64,000 nt of DNA, from NCBI GenBank assembly GCA_001584585.1, contig LSYV01000055.1, forward strand, positions 579,492 to 643,491. Reading direction: 5' to 3'. Every line of letters begins with the position of its first letter. Within the stretch, counting starts at the first letter, position 1. This stretch comes from Gonium pectorale. Taxonomy: Eukaryota; Chlorophyta; Chlorophyceae; Chlamydomonadales; Volvocaceae. The translations under genes were made by a program, and so were the position numbers. Positions 1 through 11,700 of this stretch are shown one piece after another. The notes under the pieces are model-generated. The model worked only from the letters and a program-made list of their open reading frames with translations, had not been told where the DNA came from and ran no database searches.

Positions 1-862
1 GACGGGCGGACGGTGGGACGGTCAGGGTACGGGACGGGAACGGACGCGACGTCGGACGGTAGGGAAGGGGTAGGTCGAGTACGACGACAGAGAGGTGGGG
101 GCGCTGGAGGCGCTGGGCAGCCGGGGCGGCCGGGCAGCGCGCCCGGGCGGGGGCGGGCGCACCCAGCTGCCCGGCATGTGCGGCGGGCTGTGCAGGGTGA
201 TCCGAACGCCAGCAGCCGCTCTCCCCCCCCCCCCAGCTAGCACGCCGCCGCCAGGCCTAGCCATCCTGGTGCGTCCTCGTCCACGACGCCGTCGCCTGCG
301 CCGCTCGTTTGTCACAATCCACCACCACTCAACAGCCCTAAATCCTTGCCCCGGTATCCCCACGACGCCTCCTTCGTCTCCTCAGCCCGCCGTCACGCCC
401 CCCCCCACCGCTGCGCTCCCTGACACACGGCGCTGCAGCCTCACGCCCACCGTCCGTCCCCGCACCTCGGCGCCTCCGCCCCAGCTCCCCCGCCCTGTCC
501 CGTCCCCGTACCGCAGTGCCGCCCATCTAGAGTCGCGAAAGCCGCCGCAGCCGCCTCTCACTCGACCAGCCGCTCCTCCACACACTCCCCTGCCCGTCCG
601 TCGGGCCGTCGTCGCCTCATTGCACACCCTCGCACCCCCCAACACTTCATCCCCCCAAGCACCTTCAGGAGCCCGGTAACGGGGCGCAGACGCCCCTCCT
701 CGCCCGCCACCAGCCGAGCTGCCAGGCCTTGCCCTGCTCCATCCCGCCCCATCCCCCACAGCCGGCCACCGCTGCGCAGGCCGGCCACCTGCTCTTCGGC
801 CCCCTCCTCCCGCCTCATCCCCTCTACAGCCGCACGCCTCCAGCGCCCCCCTCCTCCCGCAC
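1..862. other. C-rich stretch, probable WDR75 intron(s); no exon supported
   Basis: This is strongly C-rich on the plus strand (G-rich on the coding minus strand), like the other introns here. Open frames exist on both strands, but they are Pro/Arg-rich composition artefacts without recognisable domains. It lies downstream of the last supported WDR75 exon, so further exons may be hidden in it. Confidence 0.4.
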
Positions 863-1757
863 CATGTGCTTGACGGGCTCCCGCACAGTGATCCGCCGCA
901 GCTCCTCCCCCGCGCGGTAGTCCCACAGCCGCACGCTGGCGTCGTTGGAGCACGTGTACACCTGCGGGTGGGCGGTGGGGTGGGGTAGTGGGTTTGGAAG
1001 GCATTCTCAGTAGAGAAGCCTGGGGGCGCATGTCCGTCCCGAGGTGGGGTGGGGTGGGGTCGGAGGGTCGGGGGGGCGGTGGGGTGGGGTGGGGTCGGAG
1101 GGTCGGGGGGCGGCAGGGACGCTGAGTGACAACTACGAGCCGGTCTGGTGGGGTGCCGGGGGTGCGATGGAGGAGTAGGGGGGTGGGGATGGCATGAGAG
1201 GGTTGGAGCGAGGAGCAGGGAGTGAGGCGGGTGGAAGAGCGGCCGTCGGAGGAGTTACGGGGGGGGGGGGGCGATACTCTAGGATTGTGCGTCACGCGTG
1301 GCCCGGCCCTTCCACCGCCTCCCCCTTCACCACCACACTGTTCGATAGTCGGGTTGGCGTCAAGCAGTGCACCGCCGCCGCAGTGGAGGGGACAGCGGGG
1401 CGACACGCTGGGTGGTGCCGTCGGGCACTCCTTCGCGCCACCATCGAGCGTAAGCGAAGTATCTCCTCGCAACGATGCCCTTATAAAGGTCCAGTGCTAG
1501 AAAACCCCAGAACCGCCATCGAGCCGCCGCCGTTCCGCGATGCCGATAGCCCGCCCGACAATTCTGCGCACCTGCTCGCCATTCTCCGGGTCCAAGATGA
1601 CGCCAGTGACCTCAGCGGTGTGACCGACAAGTGAGCCCACCCGCTCGCCAGTGACGGCGCTGTATATGTGAACTAGCCGCCCGCAAGGGCAGAGAAGCAA
1701 TTTTCCGTCACCCGAGAGAGTCCCTGTCCGCTTGCTAAGGATGCCTCCTCCGACCAT
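863..1757 (-). CDS. WDR75: WDR75/UTP17-like WD40 protein, 5' part (runs off left edge)
   Basis: Two exons are supported: 1572-1757, starting with ATG at 1757, and 863-961. The first is 62 codons and ends in phase 0 at a CAG|GT donor; the second opens at a CAG acceptor in the same phase. Joined, they read as the first WD40 blade, with a VGHTAEVTGV segment and then VYTCSNDASVRLWDYRAG, which matches the start of WDR75/NAN1/UTP17. That family acts in the nucleolus in the t-UTP/UTP-A part of the small-subunit processome, supporting pre-18S rRNA transcription and processing. The second exon ends at an ATG|GTGCGG donor. I could not confirm further exons in the C-rich sequence at 1-862, so the rest of the protein is probably outside the window. 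The identification rests on about 95 residues. Another WD40 family is possible but less likely, because the order of the two segments fits WDR75. Confidence 0.7.
989..1031. repeat. Dispersed intronic repeat, family C (copy 1)
   Basis: A segment containing GGAAGGCATTCTCAGTAGAG and ending in GGGGGCGCATG lies in the WDR75 intron. Related copies occur in inverse orientation at about 8513-8553 (ABC1K intron) and in the same orientation at about 59187-59222 (CWC27 intron). Confidence 0.55.
1043..1111. repeat. G-rich minisatellite, two units of about 35 bp
   Basis: Two adjacent copies of a unit built from GGTGGGGTGGGGTGGGGTC followed by GGAGGGTCGGGGGG lie in the WDR75 intron. The runs of four or more G suggest G-quadruplex potential on the plus strand (C-rich on the transcribed RNA of the minus-strand gene). 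Confidence 0.7.
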
Positions 1758-2733
1758 TGTTGGTGCCCGGGTCGTTGAGTTCGTCGCAAGTCTCCTGATT
1801 GTGCTAGCTAAAGCGTTGCAAGTCCATCATGGCAAATGTCCCACTATGCGATGCTGCGGCTCTCTTCACAGCTCTGCTCGTCCAGCGGTTGTACTGGAAT
1901 GCGCGCTTGTCTCCGCGCAGCCCTCCCTGCGCAGCTTAGGCCCTGCAAAGGGCGAGAGCATTCACGCGATTTCATTGGGCACTTGGCAAGTTGAGGTAGA
2001 GACAAGAGAGCCCTCGTCCTCTGAGTGAAGCAGCAAGTCGCGCTCGTCGCTCTTGCCTACGGAGCTCAGTTCAGAGGCCCGGCAAAGGTTCCACGACTCG
2101 GCGAGCAGCGCGGCTGTGGTGCTTGGAGGCACTAAGGTGTGTGGCCCTGGGCGGAGCGCACAGGCAAAAGCGCTGCGCGCCTACAGGCGCTAGCATACAC
2201 AATCGTTACAGCGCACGAGCGACCCGCGCGGCTGCTGTATGCGCGTATCTGTGGCGCACAATGCGTTTGGTGCGGCCTTGCACTCTGCGTGCGCTAGAGC
2301 AGCACGGCGAGCGGGATGCTATGAGCGCTGTGCCCCTTGAGCCCCCGGTTGCTCGTTGACGCAAATACCGTTGAACCCAACGTGCCAACGTCCGACGTGC
2401 TCTCGCCTTCCCCTCGCGACGTGGCCCCCCTCCTGCGCGTAAGGCCGCCCTTGCGTGCCTCCCCCAGCCATCCTGCTGCTCCACTGCGCATGGGTACCAA
2501 CCAATGGCCACCAAGCTGCGCGTTTCATGATCTCACAGCTGCCCGCCGGCCGTCATCTCACCCCACCTCATCGCCCACCCCCTTCGCCCGCGTCCTGCCC
2601 TCCCCCCTCCCCCGAACTCCCAAAGCGGCGGCACACTCTTGGCGCCGGGACTACCCGCAGCACCTCTCCCCGCGAACCGCGCGTCAGCGCCAGCCTGCTC
2701 TTAACCACACAGCGCGCAGTCGCACCCGGCACC
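1758..2733. promoter_or_regulatory. Divergent intergenic region between WDR75 and ABC1K
   Basis: About 980 bp separates two start codons facing away from each other, so both promoters and 5' UTRs must lie here. Sequence next to WDR75 is closer to 50% GC, and sequence next to ABC1K is C-rich. I see no clear TATA box or conserved element. The short open frames are not supported as genes. Confidence 0.5.
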
Positions 2734-5700
2734 ATGCAGCAGCAGCAGCAGCAGCTCCTCCGCCAAGGCCGCGGCGGCGCCTCGGCGACTAAGCGCCTTC
2801 GTGGCACCGCCTCTCGGGTGCGCCCCGGGGGCGGCCTCCCCACCGCCGCGGCCGCCCAGGGGGCGCCCCAACTCGTCAGCACCGCCAGCCGCCGCGCCGG
2901 CGCCGGCGCCAGCCCCCCCTCCTCCGGTCCCGCCTCCGGCGGCGGCAGCCGCACCTCGGTGGCGCAGATGTCCTCCCAGATGCGCGCTGTGCGCTCGCAG
3001 ATGGAGGAGGACGAGCAGCTGCGCGTGCTGATGGCGGGCTTCCGCGGCTCGAACCTGAACGAGGACGACTTCGCGTCCAGCAACGTGCGCATGGAGCTGA
3101 TCGAGACGGACGAAGACAGCGACCACCAGCTGCCGCTGGTGTACGACGTGGACGCCATCAAGGCGTACTGGGACCGGCGGCCCGTGTCGGTCATCACGCG
3201 CATCACGCAGCTGCTGGGTGGGTGGAGAGGGGGTAGTGGGTAGTGGGTTAGTGGGGGTGGGTGGGGGGTGGGGGTATGTGTGAATGCGTGTAAGTGTATG
3301 TGGAGACACGGGGTGAGGCTAGGGGATGCGGGTGGGCGGGCTGCTGGGTGGGTAGGTGGGGCGGGAGCAGGGGGCGGAAGGGGGGGCTAGCGAAGAAGGG
3401 AAACGGCTCGCGTGGCCGGGGCTGGGGGAGGCGAGGGTCCGGGGCCGGGGATGGGGGGCCGGATGGGAAGCGGTAGAGGCGAGGGATTTGGACATGGGAG
3501 AGTGGGGGGAGCCGGAGTTGGAGCGGGGGCTGATGACGAGGACGAGGTTGCGGTTGCGGGTGGGGAGCGCAGCGCGGAGCCCGCAGGCGCAACACGCGGC
3601 GAGTGTTGGGTGGGGGCGGGAGGTGGGGTGCTGGGTTGGGGGACTGGAGGGCAGGGCGGGCGAGGAGTGGGACGCGGCGGGGCGAGGGGGCGGGTGTGTG
3701 TGTGTGGCAAGGAAGCCATCCGCTGGAGTAGCGTGAGGCGGGGTAGGACGGACGGTGGCTGGAGGAGCCAACTCCGTTGTTGATGGCTCAGAACCGCGGG
3801 GGCAGCCGCCATCCGCACCCGCCAGCAGCCGCCGCCGGGCCCCCTCCCCGCCACGTGGACCTTGCCCCACCAATCATCGCCCTTCTTGCTGCCAGGCCGT
3901 ATCCCCAGAGCAGCCTTTCGCTTGCCCGCCTCCTTGATGGGGAGAGTGGCGCTGAATGCCAAGTCGTGCTGGCCGCTGAACCCCCGCCCTTCACCCCCGA
4001 ATTCCGTGCCGGCCCCGCCCGCACCCCCCCTCCCCACCCCCCTAAAACCAGGCATCTCTGGCAAGTTCCTGACCGGCCTGCTAGTGGACGCGGCTGCAGG
4101 GCGGCTGCGGGAGACGGAGGTGGCTCGCGCCATCCAGCTGCGTGACATCGTGACCAGCCTGGGGCCTGCGTACATCAAGCTGGGCCAGGTGGGAGTGTGT
4201 GGTGGTGATAGGGGTCTCTGCGGGATGCGGATTATGCGTGAGTGTGAGCGGGGCTGTGTGGGAGGGAGCAAGGCGGGCAGCGAGAGTGCGGCGGCGGGGG
4301 CCTGCATTGGGGTGAGGGCACTCAGGGGCAGGGTTAAGAGGGGGGACGGGTGACGAAGGGGCTGGTAGGCCCTGAAGCGGGCGAGGAAGGGGCTGATAGG
4401 CCCTGAAGCGGGCGAGGGGTTGGGGGGTGGGGCACGCGTGCGGAAGTGGGCGGGGCGGGGCGGGAGGGGTGAGGGCACGGGGAGGACGGAAAGTGCGGGC
4501 ATGCCGCTGGTTTTTCAAAGCGGCGTCCCCCCCCGGCCCCCCCTCGATGCCGTGAAGCGCCGACGCCTTGTCCTGCCTCTGACCGCCGCGCCCCGCCGCC
4601 TAGGACCTCGCAGCCAGTCCCCGCGGGTCACCTTCACCGCTCGGCTTGCCCACGGACTGAGCAGCGCCCTACTTTCCGCCCGCCTGCCCGCCCCTTCCCT
4701 CCTCCCCTCTTCAGGCTCTGTCCATCCGCCCCGACCTGCTGAGCCCCGCCGCCATGAACGAGCTGCAGAAGCTGTGCGACAAGGTGCCCAGCTTTGACAA
4801 CAAGCTGGCCATGCAGGTGGGGGCGGAGGGAGGGGGGCGTGGAAGCGGGGGTGCGGGAGGGAGGGAGGGGGCCAAGCGGTAGGGGAGGAGGGCGGGCGCG
4901 GATGATCGTGCTTGGTCGGCCGCTGCGCTGCTGGGGTCAGGCGCCCGCTCTGGCCCCCCAGCGCTCGGAGGCAGTTCCATGCCACCGATGCATGCCGGCG
5001 GAAGGACGTACCGAGCTGCTTCCCTCCCCTGCTTGCCGGAGCTCCTCCGCACTCTCAACCCCCGACAGTAGTCTTAATGGAAAATGCGCTGTTGCGGGTG
5101 GCAACGCACCCAGCCGCCTGCTCACCCGTCCTAACACTCTCGCCCTCGCCCCTACCCGCCACCCGCCGCACCGCCCCCCCCTCCCGCCAGGTGATCGAGG
5201 ACGAGCTGGGCGCCCCTTGGCAGCAGATCTTTGCAGAGCTCACCCCGGAGCCCATCGCGGCGGCGTCGCTGGGCCAGGTGGGCGGCCGCTCCAGGGGGAG
5301 GGGGAAAGTGGCAGTGATGTATACGGACGGGGACCGGGGACGGGGGCATGACCCGACAAGCACCGAGAGCAGGGGAGCCGAACCACGGCTGGCGAGAGGG
5401 CTGGAGAGGGGCACCCCGAGGCGCGAAGGCGAGTGCGGGTGCGGGCGCGGGCGTGGGAAGCGATAGGCGAGTGGCGGGGGGCCGGAGGTGAGCCACCCAG
5501 CGCCGGGGCACCGTGTTCTTGTCTACCTGTCCGTCCCTTGGCTTGAGCACCCTTCGCACCTTGCGTGCGATCGCTGCGCAACGTCCTCCCCCCCTTCCCC
5601 GTTCCCTTCACCCCCCGCCCCCGGGCTCTATACGGTTCTCTGCCGGTCGCGACGGCCATCAGTCGGTTTTTTCCCACGGACTAAGTAGCCCCCCCCCTAC

Positions 5701-8700
5701 ATACACACACACGCACACCCAGCTCGCTTAGCTCGTCGTCATCCATCCCTTTCCCCCTCAACCCCCAGGCCTTACTCATTCCCTTTCTCACATGCGCATA
5801 CTCCGGCCCACCCCCTCCCCCTGCCCCCCGCCCCCCCAGGTGTACAAGGGCAAGCTCAAGACGGGCGAGACGGTGGCCGTCAAGGTGCAGCGGCCGTACG
5901 TGCTGGAGACGGTCACCATCGACCTGTACATCATCCGCAAGCTGGGCATATTCCTGAGGCGCTTCCCGCAGGTGTGTGTGGGGAAGGGGTGGGGGGAACC
6001 CGGGGTGGGCGGGTGTGCGTGGGGTGGGGAAAGGATAATGAACAACGACGAGCTGGGCGCCAGCAGCGTAAGTCCAGTCCGGCGGCCGAGCCGGTCCTTG
6101 CCTCGTTTCGCCGGCTCCCGAAAGTGTCGGCAATCCGAAAGTCCAGCAGCCGCCAGGTGTTGAAAAGGAACAACGCATACGACCAGCCATGTGTGTGTGT
6201 GGGGGGGGGTGAGGGGTTGAAGGGAAGGGGAAAGAATAACGACAAGGTGGGCGCCAGCAGCATATGTCCCGTCCTGTGGGGGGTGAGGGGTTCAGAATAA
6301 AAAAAAGACGTCCCCCCAAGAGAGGCCTTCGGCGCAAGGGGGCGTGGGGCCGGGATGGGAGCCAGGCCCGGGGAGGCCAGCCTGGGGGCTGGGGCGGTGT
6401 GTATGCGTGTGAAGGGCGGGTGGGGTGGGAGGAACGAGTGTGCTCACTCCCCTACCCCAAACGGGCGACAGGCGAGAGCTGCTGGCTTCCAGCTGCTATC
6501 AGACCTGCCCCCCCCCGAAATCCACTCCGTTTCATGCTGCGCTGCCCCCACCCAGCCCCCCGCCCGCCCCACGACGGTCACCGTCCAGCTTTGCCCACGG
6601 ACTGAGTACCGTCACGCCTCCCCCCCCCCGCCCCCCGGACCCCGCTCCGGTCCCCCCCCCCCGCAGATCACCACCGACGTGGTGGCGCTGCTGGACGAGT
6701 GGGCGGCCCGCTTCTTCGAGGAGCTCGACTACGTGCATGAGGGGCGCAACGCGGAGAGGTTCGCGGAGCAGATGAGGGCGGACCTGCCGCAGGTGGGGGG
6801 GTTGGGGGGCGTGGCTGAGCAGGGGGAGGAGGAGAGGGAGCGGGGTGGTGGTGTCTGATGGGCAGGTGCCGGAGCAGGGGTGTGGGGAGGGAGGGAGGGA
6901 AGGACGGGAGGGGGCGTGCGCGGGCTGGCTGGCTGGCAGGCGAGATTGCGGACGCAGATGCAGCAGGGTTGGGTCGCGGGCGGCGACCTGTGCCCCTCCC
7001 CTCCCCTACCCGGCAAACTGGCACTGGTGGCCGCCTCTCCCCTAGCTGGTGCCTGGCAGCCCGCCATCGACTCCATTGCGCTGCTCTCTGCCGGCCCTCC
7101 CTGCCCTGACCCTCTCCTGGCCATCCCCCCCGTCACCCCAGGTGGTGGTCCCTGCAACCTACTTTGAGTACACCAGCCGGAGGGTGCTCACCACGGAGGT
7201 GCGGACCCGGGGGCATGGAGCGGCCACAGGGTGGGGGGCGGAGCGACTGGTGTGGGAGCGGCCCCGGGGTGGCGGGGGAGTGGTCGGAGGGGGCGTGGGC
7301 GCGGAGTGGGCGGGATGGAGGGGGGTTAGGCTGACTGGGGCATTCCCAGCGTGGGGCTGGGGGGCAGGGGGGAGCAGCGGGGTGGGTGGTGGAGGTGGCC
7401 GAGGGTGCGTGTGATGGAGCGTGGGGCGTGGGGGGCCGGGGGGCGGGGGCCAAGAGGTCTCGGCATGCTTGTGGCCGTCCCCCCTCCTCTTGCTGCCTTC
7501 CTCACCACCTCCCCGGCCCCTCCTTCGCTTCATATGCAGCTCAACCCCCGCTCCCTCCCGCTTTTCACGGTCGCGCGGCGTCACGCGTTACGACCCGTTT
7601 CCCATCTTCCACTCCCGCTCCTCCTCCTCTCTCCTTTCATCGTCGGTCTCCCTGTGCCCGCCCGCCCGCCCGGGCCCCCCGTCCCCTCCCGCGCAGTGGC
7701 TGGAGGGCGAGAAGCTGTCCCAGTCGCAGGCCGCCGACGTGGGCAACCTGGTCAACGTGGGCGTCATCTGCTACCTCAAGCAGCTGCTGGAGACGGGCTT
7801 CTTCCACGCCGACCCGCACCCGGTATGTGATAGGGGGGGCGGGCGGTGGTGGAGGGGCAGGGATGCTGCGGATTGGGGGGTGGGGTGGGGTTGAGGGAAA
7901 CAGGGTTGGATGGGAGGGGAGCACAGGGCCGTCCACGGGGAGGCCCGGAGGCGGGAGGGAGTGGGAAGTGTAACGGCCACCTGCTCCAGTCGAAGACTTG
8001 AGGACCTTTGTCTGGAGGCCCTCTGTCTCGGTTGCCGCCACATCCTGTCCCCCCCGTATGCGGTCTCTCTTGCCCCACGATTTCAGAATATATCTACATG
8101 CCTCCTCCCCCCTCTCAGCCTTTGCTCACGGACTGAATACCCCCCCCCCCCCACCACACACACCTCCCCGGCTGGGCGGTGGGCTGGGACCACAATCCCT
8201 TCGCGGACCCCTCCATGAATGCGCCCCCTTCCGCCCCTTTAGGACAGGGTTCTTTTCCGGGCGGCCCTGGGCTCTCCCTGCTGTCTAGTCGGGTCGGGTC
8301 GGGTCGGGTTGACGGGCTGGGCTTGAGAACACAGTCAGCCAGGGATTCGCCCGGTTCGGGCTAATAATCCCGTCAAACCACCCCGGCCATTGTGGTCCAT
8401 AAATGCGACGGACCACCGGGAGTTGCGGTATGGGGCGACGGACCACCGGAAGCCCTGGCCCCTCCTTTCCGCCCTCAGCGCTCAGCCTGTTGTTTCGACG
8501 GTCGGGAGTCGAATGCGCCCCAGGGCTACTCTCCTGAGAATGCCTTCCAACCCTCTACCCCTCACCTCCCCAACGCGTTCACGCCGTTGTCGTGTGCTCA
8601 CCGCCGCCTCCTTCGCTAGCCCTCCGCGCCCTCCCCCCGCACTCTCGAAACCCCCGCCGCCGCTCCTCGCGCCCCAGGGCAACCTGATCCGCACCCCCGA

Positions 8701-11700
8701 CGGCCGACTGGCCATCCTGGACTTCGGGCTGATGACCGAGGTGGACGACAACATCAAGTACGGCATGATTGAAGCCATCAGCCACCTCATCCACAGGGAC
8801 TATGAGGCCATCGTCAAGGTGCGTGTGTGGGGGCGGAAAAGAAGGGAAGGGGCCGGGTGGCCAGAAGGGCGGCCAACGGGGACGCCCCCCCGCCCTCGGA
8901 ACCGACATGCGACGGCCGCGCCCTTGCCGGTCCCCAACCGCCAACCGCCCCCAACCGCCAACTGTCGCAGGACTTTGTGACGCTGGACTTCATCCCCGAG
9001 GGCACCGACCTGCGGCCCATCCTGCCGGTGCTGGCCAAGGTGCGGCGGGCTGGGGGCGGGGAGGGGGGGGGGGGACGTTGAGCGTAACGTCACGGCCGAA
9101 GGGTGAGGCGGCGGGGTTCTGGCCAAGGTGCGGCGGGCTGGGGGGGCGCGGGAGGAGGCGGGGCCGGGCACGGCATGGGCCGTACACGGGTTGCCGTACA
9201 CGGTGTGTGTGGGCATGGCAGGAAACGCAGCATGTAGCGGTGATGGATGGCGGTTAGATGCATGTACGCATGTACGCATGTGAGGGCGGCGTGCTTGTAG
9301 GGTTGTGTGTGTGGTGGGGGGGGGATCTGCTGGCCAAGTTGAGGGGCAGGGGGGGGGGCGGGCACAAGGCGGGCGGTTTCCACCGCTCTGGGCGGGACCT
9401 CCCGCCCAGAGCGATGGAAACCGCCCGCCTTCGCCGCTCAGCCCCGCCGCTCTTCCCACCCCCGGTTGAGTGCGGGTCGACGGCGAACCCCCTACCCCTT
9501 CCTCCGGGACTTACGCTGCTGGCGCCCAGCTCGTCGTTGTTCATTCTCCTTTCCCTTCAACTCCCCCTATCTCCCCACGCCAAAGTATGCCCGCCGCGGG
9601 CCAGGAACGAGACGGCATATGCCGCGGGCGACTGCAGCGAGGACGCAGTTCAACCTTTTCTGAACCTCACCCCCACTACCTCATCCCTCCCCCTCTTCCT
9701 CCTGCGTTCCGGCCACCAGGTGTTTGACCAGGCGCTGGAGGGCGGCGGCGCCAAGAACATCAACTTCCAGGTGGGGGCACTGGCGCGGCACTGCCTCCCT
9801 GCCGCCGTGAGGGCGGTCGGGTCCCGATGCCCGCCCTATGGGCATTGGCACGGTGCTGCCTCCGGACGGACTGACCCTCACGCGATGCAGCCTCGGGCGC
9901 CGCTGGATGGGGTTGGCGGCGCACAGAGGCAGTGGACCGGGGGGTGGGGCGGCCGCACGTGGGGCCGGGATTGCCCCCAGGCCGTCTCACTTGGGAGGGT
10001 GGGTACGTGGAGGGCACCGCCTCCGCCTGCCCGCTCTCCCGCCGCGCCCGCAGTCTGCACTCGCCCCGTGAACCCACCCTCTGCCTCCGCCCGCCTGCCC
10101 TTCCTTGCGCGTCTTGTCCGTGGGCATGGACTGCACAACCCCCCTGCCCCCTCTCACCCTGGCTCCCCCTCCCCTACCCTCCCCCGCCCGGCCCCGCAGG
10201 AGCTGGCCGCCGACCTGGCCCAGATCACCTTCGACTACCCCTTCCGCATCCCGCCCTACTTCGCGCTGATCATCCGGGCCATCGGTGGGAGCCGTGGGGG
10301 TTTGGGGGAGAGGGGGGCGGGCGGGGGGGGGCGGGGCTTCCGTCCCCTCCGGCTGATGCAGTCGGGGAGAAGGGGTTCCTCGGGAGGTGGCACACGCCAC
10401 CCGTACGTACGCCGCCGCACCGTGTTCTCCGTCCTCCGCTCGGTCTCGGCTTTCGCTGGCTCATGAGGCGTCCTCTTTCCCCGTGTCCACGGTCTCCACA
10501 CACCCCCTTTCAATCGTCTGACCCCCCCTCCGCGTTCCCCAACCCTCCTTTCCTACCCTCCCCCCACCACACGGGACCATACGCTGCTGGCGCCCAGCTC
10601 GTCGTTGTTCATTCCCCTCTCCCTTCGACCCCACCATTCCACCCGTCCTCAGGCGTGCTGGAGGGCATCGCGCTGGTGGGCAACCCCGACTTTGCGCTGG
10701 TGGACGAGGCCTACCCATACATCAGCAAGAGGCTGCTCACGGACGACTCGCCCCGCCTGCGGGAGGCGCTGCGGTACATGGTGTACGGCAGGTACGAGCG
10801 CATGGCGGCGGCGGGGGGGGGGCCGCGAGCGGGCGCGTGGGGCTGAGGCGGGGGCCATCGAGGGGCGTGGGGGGTGGGGGGGGATTTCGGGGGTTGGTTG
10901 TGTCTGCGCGGCCGCGGGCGGGAGACAGCTTGAACCGGGTGGTCCGCGGTGGGTTGGGTGCTGGGGCCGTCAGCTGCTGCACCAGCCGTATAGAGGTCCT
11001 CGTTCATGCTTAAGGGTTTGCTGCCTCCGCGCCCCCGACTGCCGCTGTGCGGGCACTGCCACCCGGGCGATCGTGGGGGTGCCCGGCTGCCAACCCTGGC
11101 AGCCCTGGCCCGTCCGCCGCATGCGGCACAGAACCGCTCTTCCCGATGCCCAACGTGTGTCTTCACTGTGTGTACCGGCCTGTGTGCGTGCCCCCTCCCG
11201 TGCCGTGCCGTACCGTACCGTGCCGTACCGTGCCGTACCGTGCCGTACCGTGCTGTACAGGGACGGCGTGTTTGACGCCGAGCGCCTGATCGACCTGCTG
11301 GGGGCGCTGGAGCAGTTTGTGGAGAGCAGCCAGACGGCCATGGGCAACCTGTCGGTCAGCAGCCTCAGCAGCGTGGACGGAGCGGACCTGCCGGCGGCGG
11401 CGGCGGCGCCGTCGGGCCGCGGCGGCGGCAGCGGCGAGGCGGCGAGCGGCAGCGGCAACCCCGGNGGCGCGTGGGGCACGCCCAACGGCGGCTGGCCGTT
11501 CCCGCTGCCCTTCCCAGGTGGGTCTGTGGGCCACGCGCCTGGGTTTGGGAGGGGGAATAATCACCTGGGGGGGATGGGCAAGCGTCGGCAACGGGGAGAG
11601 NNNNNNNNNNNNNNNNNNNNGGAGAGCCGGGACGGGACGAGGACGGGACGGGACGGAGACCGATGGCGGCGGGAACAGGGAGGGAGAGGCGGCTAACGCC

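Noticed and set aside
1..679. Long Pro/Arg-rich open frames at the left edge on both strands
   Set aside because: They reflect stop-poor, C-rich sequence. Frames on both strands are open together and none resembles WDR75 blades.
2740..2757. CAG repeat at the ABC1K start as a disease-like expansion
   Set aside because: Only about six units, encoding a short poly-Gln at the start of a probable transit peptide; unremarkable.
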